From positions 97,200 through 161,199 of the forward strand of contig KN880463.1 of NCBI GenBank assembly GCA_000934385.1: DNA of 64,000 nucleotides, written 5' to 3'. Below the pieces are notes generated by a model that did no database searches, was not told the DNA's origin, and worked only from the letters and a program-made list of their open reading frames with translations. The stretch's first letter is position 1. Each line of letters starts with the position of its first letter. Shown here one piece after another: positions 55,714 through 64,000 of this stretch. Made by a program: the position numbers and the translations under genes. This DNA comes from Cylindrobasidium torrendii FP15055 ss-10 (taxonomy: Eukaryota; Basidiomycota; Agaricomycetes; Agaricales; Physalacriaceae).

Positions 55714-58700
55714 TCAGGACGACGCGCTGTCACCCACCGGAGGGTTGAACCCATCGAATCCCACAGGAGACCCAGTCGGTCGTGGTGTCCCGCCCGGTCG
55801 GGGCGACGCAGGGAGCCCCATCATCCTTGAATGCCTATGCCCCCGGTCCGACTGTGTCACCATCACATTTAGCCCTCTTGACGCTGCCGTCGCCGACGCT
55901 TTCGAAGAGGAGCCGTGCCCATGCCTTCCCTGCACCGGGGTATCTGGCGGCGACACCTCAAAATGTGGCTGCGATCCTTCTTCCTGCTCGACCTCTACCG
56001 TCACGTCCGCATCATCCCCGTCGGTATCGTCCACAACCGGCACAGCTGCACACAGATCAGCCTCTGAGCCCACTCCAGGGCGGAAAACTCACATTTCAGC
56101 GTGCGCCCATGTAGGCCCAAAAGTTCATCAGCTGCTCCGTCCGAGTATTGTCGACTATTCCTCCGGTCTTCATCCTCTGCCTCAATACTCGCCGTCGCAC
56201 CCACATCGAACACCCGATTGAACTCCCCCAGCATCAGACTAAACACACCAGCTGGGATTCCAAGCGTCGGGCTGAACACAATCCCCACGTTCCTCATGTT
56301 CATCCTGTTCGTGGCCGAGTTCTGGACGATCAGAATCAGATGTGCTGTGAGCGCGCGCAGGAGGCTGTAGTTCGCTATGGGCAGCAATGCTATCAAACGC
56401 GCCAGCTCTCGTATACGATCGTTCGGGTCATTGAAGTCCACTACAACACCGTCAGCATTAGCTGGACAGAATAGACAAAACGTACCCATCACAGCGAGGA
56501 ACCGCATATGAAGCTCCCTTGTCAGGATGCTAGTCGGTAATTCGCGCAAGAAGCTCTTCAAAAGCCCAGCAACAGCATGCACGTCCCAGTACTCATCCGA
56601 TGCCACCAAATCAAAGTCACCATCTAACAGAAATCAATAACTGCAGAGTGAGAATTCGAAATTAGCGTACCAGTGTTGTACCTGTCCCGCAAACTTTTGA
56701 CGACAGCTGAACTCCCGCTCATGCGATAGATGCCCTCCTCCTGGTCCGCTTTCTTAGCCTCGAGGTACTGTATGCACCTGAACACAATCGCGGGAAGGTG
56801 CGCGATAGTTGCCACCTCCAATGCATCCTCCAGCGGCACACCAAACACCGCTCGAGGTACGTGGCCAGGGAACGCCGGCATCTTCTCACTTCCTGCAAAT
56901 CTGTGTTAATCCTAAAAGTAGACTGAATGTAATAAGACTGACCAGCAGCGGGCCTTCCGAATCCCCAGAACGATCTTGACTTTGCTTTTTCTCGTCTGTC
57001 GTTCGACGTCGTCGGCGGAGGCTCCGGCGTAGATGGGGCATCCTTTGGTCCTGCTCCGAATTTAAACCCTGCAGGGATAGGCGCGCCGTTCATGGGTCCA
57101 GATATTTTGCCTGGGGTGGACGTCTTCAATAGCCGCGGGTCCTTGTCCGGCGACGGCGTGCGATTGTTGGGCAAAGAATGTGTCGACGTAAGTGAAGGGT
57201 GGATTGACCGTCGTTCCAATACACGTGGACGCTCGCGCTCAGGCGAATCATGTCGCTTTGGTGGTGGCTGTGCACGTGGCGGTCGTGGTGTCTGCGGCTC
57301 AGCATAATGTCCGAGCTCAGAATTGGCGCGCTCAGGGAAGCCAGTGGCGTTTGAAAGTGGCGACGAGTCAGGCAGACTGGAAGGCTGCCCAGGCTGCATA
57401 CGTTCAGCACGTCTGGAGTCGGGGAAAGGAACGTGGACGTCAACAGGCGAAGATTCGTGTAGTGACTTCGCTGGACTGTCGGATCGACTGTATTCGCTGT
57501 AAGGATTTGGGAATAGTTTGGGGTTGCTGGTATCGGAATGGTGCATGGGTATAGGTTGCGCTCGAGAAATGGAGATGTCGTCCTTGGATAATCCTCGGGA
57601 CGGTTTCCTCGGTGTGCGCTCCCTGTCCACAGAGGGCGGTTGGTCGTACGAGGGTGGTATTGATGCCGTCGAGTGGGCCGGTGAGGCAGTCGGATTGTTG
57701 TTGTAGGCAGGTGGGGGTGGCTTAGAGCTAGAGGAAGAGGAAGATGACACCCCAATGGTAAGTGGTTCCTCGCTGTACGTGCCCGAGAAGTATCTGACGA
57801 GCATCTCGACCCAGCCGTCGCGTTCAATGTCACTCTCGGCACAGAGGACATGCCGTGGATGACTACCACCGGGTCCCCTCTTTGCCTCTACGACCAGGAA
57901 AGCATGTCGGTACTCCTTCTCGTCATCCCCACTAGCCGTACGATCCGAACGTTGTTGCCGCCCGATTTGTGCGCCGGTGATAGTGATGGAGCCGAGGTGA
58001 GTGCCTCCGCGCTAAGCCGTGTTAGTTTACACCTTACGATGGCCGATGCGTTACACATACCGTATCGTAATACTCCAGGACGGGGCCCTGCAGCACAAAG
58101 TACCGCGTCTTCCAGCCTCCGAAGTTCTTGCCGCGTTTCGTGAGATAGCCCTCTTTATGGCCGGTTTGCATAACGGGTTGGTTGGCATCTCGCATGATAT
58201 CTGTAGTGAAAAATGCGATGACCTCGTCGTTGCTTCTCACAGGCAAGCTGATGAGGCTCTGGAGGTAGTTTTGTAGGATGGTCTGGAAGATATGTGAGTT
58301 ACTAGGCTGCTGATATAGGGGAAGCAACGCACCTTTCGCTGGTCGGCTTTTACAGGTGCATGATCCTTCCATAACTTCCCCTCGGGCAATGGTGCAATCT
58401 TCTTTAAGAGGCTCCTGCCAGCACCGCTACGGATTCGCTGGTCGAGTACAAGGACGTCCGTATAGAGTTTCTCGACCTTCCAGCTTTCTTTGCCTTTTCC
58501 AGGGGAGACTTGCACGATGAAGGAGAGGACTTCTTTTCCACGTTCGTTGGGCCGTACAAATGAGTGAGAAACGTCGATAGAGGTATGTGGTAGGTCTCTT
58601 GAGAGCAAGGGTAGAGCACGGAATTGGGCCGAAACATTGGCTGTCTCTTGCATATCACCCGAGCGCGATGACTGCAGTGATGGCAGGTTCTGAGATTGCG

Positions 58701-60220
58701 TGGGTGGCTGACTTGACTCGGAGCCGTCATCTGCTCGTCGATGTTGCGATGAGGGCCAGGGCGGCGTTTGCTGATGCGCTGGCGGGGTCGACGGCGGAAG
58801 AGGAAAGTCATCCGCGGCCGCGCGAGTCTTGCGAAGCGTTGTCGGTGATGGTGTCCGTTGCTGTTGTGTAGTAGCCTGATCGGAGGCAGTAGCGGGTATT
58901 TCTTCCATCGCGAAGTCTGCGCCGTCGTCCGTTGCACTGGCAGTGTCGTCGTCGTTCATGTCCATAAATTCATTGTCCGACTGCGGCCCCGTAGAGTAGT
59001 TATCGTCTTCGTCTACATCGTCAGCCGGGGGCGGCGTTGTCGAGTCGTATCTAGCCAATGGAGATTTCTGCGCTTGTTGAGGAAATCGTGGGCTGGGAAC
59101 CGGGGAATCGACCATGTTCGTGATATAATGTCTGGCCTCGTCGGGCAACGTAATGCGCGAGTCCCGGGCCTGGGCATCCTGAGCCGCGAGGAGGGCGGGA
59201 GATGAAGTCTGCTTAAGAGTGGGTGCAGTGCTCGGAACGGCTTCTTCTTCGGGCACAGATGATTGTACAATCTGCGGCGGCGCGGGCTGGATATGCGCAA
59301 CGGAGCTGGACGCGCTAACACTCCGCATGCTTTCGGTTATGCTTGATTTCCGCGAGTAGACTGATGGACGAGAGCCAGAGGTGGTAATCGAGTCGTTGTG
59401 CGCATGTTGAGATGAATAAGGCGATGAGGCCCGGGTCGAATATGCCGAGGAGGACGATGTGCTCGGTAGAGAATCTGAGCGAGAGGGCCGTTGGGCTAGC
59501 GAGTTCTTGGAGTCGTTGGCGCCGTTCAATCGAGCCAATGTAGCCGGGTCAGGCGTTGGAGGTGGCTTAGATGCGTTCAACGGTTCTTGGGAGTGCGTCT
59601 GGTGCACAAAATGTTGGGCAGAGCGTGGCGTTGCTGCAAATAAGTCAATTGTGTGTTAATTAAGAGATTCAACTATACGCACTAGGCTCATCTGAATGGT
59701 GTCTGATCATCGCTGGTGCTCGTGTCGGGACGTCTCCATTGGTAGCCGTTGGTGCTGCTAGCGCTGGGCTACTAGATTTTGCGTGGAGGCCGTGGTGTTG
59801 TCGGTCTGAATGCGGGGTACCGTTAAGCACTGCAGCGAGTTTTGTTTTGTATGTCTCCCGGTCCCCTCGAACACGCTCGAGCTCCTTCAGAATTTGGTTG
59901 TAGCCTGCGCGTTGCTTCTCGATGAGCTTCCAGAGCTGGCTGTTCTGCGAAGACAGGACGTTGCGTTCGTTGAGAGCCTGCTCGAACGCAGCCATTACGG
60001 GATCTGGGGCGCCTTCGTGTGTTGAGAGCAGCATATCCATTGTGATGGCACCCGCCGCGGGTACAAACGAGTTCGTCGAGCCCGGGCCATTGAGTACGGG
60101 TATAGACGACGATGCCGGCGGCGGGGCGGAGCGTGACGACGATGGTACTGCCGGTGGAGGAGATGTGTGCCCCAACATCGCCTGTGGCGACGACGCAGAT
60201 CGCGACGACGACGACGACAT
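55714..60220 (-). CDS. RhoGAP with PX and PH domains (Bem3-like)
   Basis: GTPase-activating protein for Cdc42/Rho-type GTPases in polarity and septation. The ATG at 60220 opens MSSSSSRSASSPQAMLGHTS, followed by a coiled coil (ALNERNVLSSQNSQLWKLIE, GYNQILKELERVRGDRE). A long Ser/Pro-rich region (about 59600-58650) precedes the PX domain (FVRPNERGKEVLSFIVQV, KLYTDVLVLDQRIRSG) and the PH domain (HKEGYLTKRGKNFGGWKTRY, FVLQGPVLEYYD, then DGWVEMLVRYF). After another disordered stretch comes the RhoGAP domain with the arginine finger in EEGIYRMSGSSAVVKSLRDR (about 56720), LLKSFLRELPTSILTRELH, and NRMNMRNVGIVFSPTLGIPA. It ends DGFNPPVGDSASS. Domain order matches yeast Bem3. About ten introns. Confidence 0.92.
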
Positions 60221-60302
60221 TTGAGAGTGTGTGGTGGAGGGGAGAGTGATCGGACACCACAGCCACAGGGGAAATCGAGTTGACTGTTGAACTTGCACGG
60301 CG
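60221..60302. promoter_or_regulatory. Very short divergent promoter, RhoGAP / serine dehydratase
   Basis: 82 bp separate the two ATGs. GC-rich; no TATA box. Confidence 0.5.
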
Positions 60303-63167
60303 ATGCTGATGCGCCGTATTTTGACGCGACTTCGGCCCCGCCCAAGGTCGCTCGTCGCCCGGCTCAATTATTCGACCACTTTCGTCGCGACTCCCGCCAC
60401 AGACGACAGTTCCCCGCCTCCGCAGAGACCGGAGCATGCGGTTATTTCGACATTCGATCTCTTTAGCATTGGTGGTATGGCCATTGGCCGATTCTTGTGC
60501 CACTGACCAACCCTACCAGTCGGGCCATCGTCGTCTCATACAGTCGGGCCTATGCGCGCTGGGAAGATCTTCATCAACGATTTAACACAGCTAGGTGTTC
60601 TACAGAAGGTCGGTCGACCCGCGGCTACATTAAGAGAATCCCGCTCATGAGATCAACAGGTCAAGTCGGTTAAGATTATGCTGTAAGTTCCATATTGTGT
60701 GCAGTTCTTCTTCGATGCTTAGCGACTAGTTATGGCTCTCTTGCTGCAACTGGGAAAGGGTTTGTTTTCCTCCTCTGATAGGGAATTCTCCCTGATAAGC
60801 TTTCTCAGCCATCATACTCCTCAGGCTATTCTTCTGGGCTTGGAAGGTTCTTGCTACACGTTCGTCTGCCAACTTCTTGCTCATCTCTCTCAGGCTCTGA
60901 CCCTGAGACGATTGATACGGGTACTATCGAATCCCGCTATAATGCTATCTTGACCAACAAGACCCTTTCATTGGGTGGAGACCACACCATACATTATGAC
61001 ATGGACCGTGATATGCTTTGGCGCTGGGATCAGGTTCTCAAGACTCATCCGAATGGTATGCGATTTAGCTGTTTTGGCGAGGACGGCGAGCTACTTGCCA
61101 CAAATGAGTACTTCAGGTACTTACCCAATCAGCCCTCCGAAAATGCATTCACAAAATCAGTGTAGGAGGTGGCTTCGTAGTCAACGACAAGACGAAAGGT
61201 ATGGAAACCAATGTCGTAGTTTGAATGTCTCTGACTGGGTCAGTCGATGAGAATCTGTTCTACAAGGGCGTGGACAAAACCGCTGTTCAGGCGGCTCGTC
61301 TTCACCAGTTGCATTCTGTGGCAGACCCTGCCATTGAGGGACCCGCCTCGTCCTCCGAGCAACATAGCGAACCTCCTCCAGTTATACCCCACCCATTCGA
61401 TTCAGGCAGCAGCCTGTTGGCGCTTACCGAGAAACACAACGTACGCTCTCGTCGTCATTCGGCCGTAATCAATAACACTCTTCAGATGACAATAGCACAG
61501 ATAGTATACGACAATGAAAAGTCGTTTGGATATTCGGACGAAGACATTCACGCAAAGGCACGCCTTACATAATCACAAAGAGATTTCATTTACCCGTACT
61601 ACCCAAGGTTATGCGCATTTTCGATGTGATGGACGACTGCATTCGAACCGGGGTCATGGCAAAGGAACCTACGCTCCCTGGGCGCCTGGGTTTGCGCCGC
61701 CGTGCGCCAAAGCTCTACCGCCGCCTGACGCGGGGGTTCTATCCCGGCTTGATGGACGCAACGTCCTCTGCACCACGTATAACATCTGGTGATGACGAAG
61801 ACTATCAGCGCATCGAGGGACCCCAAACTCTAGCATCGAAGAGAGCTGCGACGACGGGAACGACGATGGCTAACAGGCGTTTGACCCGCGTTACTGGCCA
61901 ATTTGACCACATCCTGCAACCGTGCCCGCCGGTGTGTCTCCTTTATCGACCGACCAAGTGCACTACCTAATGTTGACGTCCAGAGAAAAGCTGGGACGAG
62001 CATGAATGCTATTGATTTTCTTTCGTGCTACGCCATTGCGGTAAATGAAGTGAACGCAAGCGGTGGCCGGATTGTCACTTCTCCGACGAATGGCGCCGCG
62101 GGTGTGATCCCAGCAGTACTGAAGTACATTATCGAGGTGACCTGCTCAATTACCATCTGTTTGTTGTGTTTCTCACAGCGTCAAGTTCATAAGCGATGAC
62201 CCAGAGAAAGATGTGATGACCTTCTTGCTGACGGCTGCAGCAGTGGGCATGCTCTTCAAGCGTGGTAGCACTATCAGTGCTGCTGAGGGTGGATGCCAGG
62301 CCGAAGTCGGTGGTAAGTCTTTTCCACCGTGGCTCGGGTCTGATGTAGACTGATGTTTGACTTCCCAGTGGCGTGTTCAATGGCCAGCGCAGGGTTCGCA
62401 GCCTGCATGGGAGGTTCGCATTCTTTTTTCTATCTCCCGATTACACGTTTACAAATATGTATCCTTCAGCTAACCCGGAAACTGTTCTTCAGGTAGGCGC
62501 TTGAGTTCTCTCAGGGCATACTCAGAGATCTGACCCCCCGTCGCGCAGGCTGCTGAAATCGGTATCGGTAGGTCCAGACCTTTTTCAATCATTGCCATTG
62601 AAATCCGTCTCTTGCATCCGTTGTGCACCTTCCTCTTCGAATTCATTTCATTGTTTCAAGAATTGCGTTACTGAAAGGATTGACAGAGCACAACCTCGGG
62701 TTGACCTGCGACCCCATCGACGGTCTCGTTCAAGTCCCCTGCATTGTGAGCACCCTCATATCCTTCACTCATGAAGCGCTTACGAACATGACCATGAAGG
62801 AAAGAAACAGTCTGGGAGGTGGGCTTCTGAAATTTTGGGGTGCGGAAAGTGGGACTAAAACCAAAATGAACAGCGGTCAAAGCTATCACGGCGGCGCAAT
62901 TGTCGATGGCGAGCGACGGCGTATATAGTGTCACGCTCGACGAGGCTATAGAGGCTATGCGCATAACAGCTGCGGATATGAGCGTCAAGTACAAGGAGAC
63001 GAGTCTCTCGGTGCGTCTTCAACGTTGATTATCTTGACGTCCGAGTTGCTGACTCTTTTTGGTAGGGCTTGGCAGTAAGTCCATGCTCTGATGAAAGGGA
63101 ATACACTCAGGCTGATAACTATGCATAGACGACCGTCAGAATTCCACTGACGGTGCCCGCCTGTTAA
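60303..63167 (+). CDS. L-serine dehydratase, bacterial-type Fe-S enzyme, single chain
   Basis: Deaminates L-serine to pyruvate using a [4Fe-4S] cluster instead of PLP. The ATG at 60303 opens an Arg-rich, mitochondrial-presequence-like start ([20 protein letters not shown]). Then [10 protein letters not shown] joins to [20 protein letters not shown], the beta-domain signature. Alpha-domain: [20 protein letters not shown] (about 62060), [40 protein letters not shown]. The Cys residues of GCQ and C-D-P...P-C (spacing 11) match the cluster ligands of type 2 enzymes. The protein ends [10 protein letters not shown], with the C-terminal Cys that acts as 'tail-in-mouth' ligand in the bacterial enzyme. 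Many short introns; one, at about 61562, appears to have a GC donor. Confidence 0.92.
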
Positions 63168-63439
63168 ATCTGAGTTTAGCTGTGCTGGGATCTTTTCGCC
63201 TGGATACCATGGATAACTGGACATTATAGACAGATTGTAGCTATCTTCACAAGAGAACAAGATACAGGTGGAAAATGCAGACAGGAAAAAATGACTTTCG
63301 AGATTTTGCAGGCGAGTAAGGTCAAATGGCGGCCTCCACTTAGTTATTGGTTGTATCTGTCATTTTTTCTTTCTTTTCCAGTCATGCCTGTCGGGACTAT
63401 CATGCTCGTCAAGCAATGCAGTGCCCTGCGCTTATTGAA
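63168..63439. other. Intergenic
   Basis: 3' end of the serine dehydratase gene; no gene seen before the duplicated segment begins. Confidence 0.35.
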
Positions 63440-64000
63440 ATGGTACGGGCACCATGAGTAGAACCAACGAATATCCAGACGGTCGGAAGTAAAATATTTG
63501 ATACATCAGAAATCATCATGTGGGAATCCCCTTAAAGTGACCGTTTTTCTTGAGAACGCGTCGAGGACACGAACGCAGAGATTGATTGATCTTTGACGAT
63601 CGCGATTCGCCCATCATTCTGCACACGGTCATGTGACTGCTTTGGAGGAGGCGCCTCGAGGCTATCACCTTTGCTCCCTATAGAGATATCACGGTCACGT
63701 CTCGCCCCTGGCCGATCAAAGCGCCAATCTGAACCAAATAGCCCCTTCCAGATCCCAAAATCATATATAGTAGGGTCGAATGCAGAATGCCCCCCACGTA
63801 AATCTTGCGCTTAAACCACCACACACACAGCACTCGATTCACAAAATGTCTGCCACTCTTATCGCTGCACCTGTTGCCATGGGCCTCCTTGTCAGCCACG
63901 CCCCCCGCTGCAACTGCCTCACTTGCCGTCCATGCGCGGTCATTGACTTGCGGGAGGCTCAGGCTCGGGCTGCTGCCATCAAATACTACGAGACGAGAGA
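63440..64000 (-). repeat. Inverted duplication, right arm
   Basis: Reverse complement of 25255-25960 without the 145-bp insertion. 63655-64000 is about 98% identical by eye to 25255-25600; 63440-63640 is visibly more diverged. It runs off the window end, so its full length is unknown. Confidence 0.9.
63846..64000 (+). CDS. Small Cys-motif protein of unknown family, partial copy
   Basis: The ATG at 63846 opens the same protein start as the gene at 25409 (MSATLIAAPVAMGLLVSH, RCNCLTCRPC, ...YYETR), with an identical exon 1 as far as it can be compared (155 nt). The same TATA-like ATCATATATAGT lies about 80 nt upstream. The window ends inside exon 1, so whether this copy also has the repeated second exon cannot be seen. 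Function unknown. Confidence 0.6.
   Translation, partial: MSATLIAAPVAMGLLVSHAPRCNCLTCRPCAVIDLREAQARAAAIKYYETR

Overview
The window is nuclear DNA from a filamentous basidiomycete, most likely an Agaricomycete. Almost every gene is cut by many short introns (about 45-60 nt, GT...AG, often with a CTNAY branch site just before the acceptor). Gene density is high, promoters between divergent genes are short, and the proteins are typically fungal (lanosterol synthase, GDP-mannose transporter, Psh3/Shr3, Kre9/Knh1-like, Ecl1-like).

Layout. 1-22 kb is dense with conserved housekeeping genes: nucleolar GTPase NOG2, lanosterol synthase, a LYR-motif protein, condensin subunit Brn1/Cnd2, ribosomal protein eL30, an F-box protein, DNA polymerase delta catalytic subunit, the Vms1 peptidyl-tRNA hydrolase, phosphomannomutase, and a zinc-finger protein. 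22-27.3 kb is an accessory island with no housekeeping gene. It holds an array of diverged exon/intron-like cassettes, a long hairpin, a small unrecognised gene whose second exon is tandemly triplicated, and one arm of an inverted duplication. 27.3-45.6 kb returns to ordinary genes: MFS transporter, two methyltransferase/reductase-like membrane proteins, a small secreted Kre9-like protein, TIM44, an APH-like kinase, a universal stress protein, the GDP-mannose transporter and pyruvate carboxylase. 45.6-55.7 kb is gene-poor: SmB, an Ecl1-like factor, a possible small gene and Psh3/Shr3 are separated by long stretches without convincing genes. 55.7-63.2 kb holds a large PX-PH-RhoGAP protein and, 82 bp away on the other strand, a bacterial-type Fe-S L-serine dehydratase. 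The last 560 bp are the second arm of the inverted duplication, carrying a nearly identical start of the small unknown gene.

Shared themes. Phosphomannomutase and the GDP-mannose transporter supply mannosylation. Tim44, pyruvate carboxylase (cytosolic in fungi) and the serine dehydratase bear on mitochondrial import and pyruvate/anaplerosis. NOG2, eL30 and Vms1 act on ribosome assembly, function and rescue. Pol delta and condensin serve chromosome replication and segregation. These are neighbours rather than a metabolic cluster.

The least ordinary part is the 22-26 kb island with its inverted partner at 63.4-64 kb. All exon structures were inferred by eye from splice consensus and reading frame; no alignment or database search was run.
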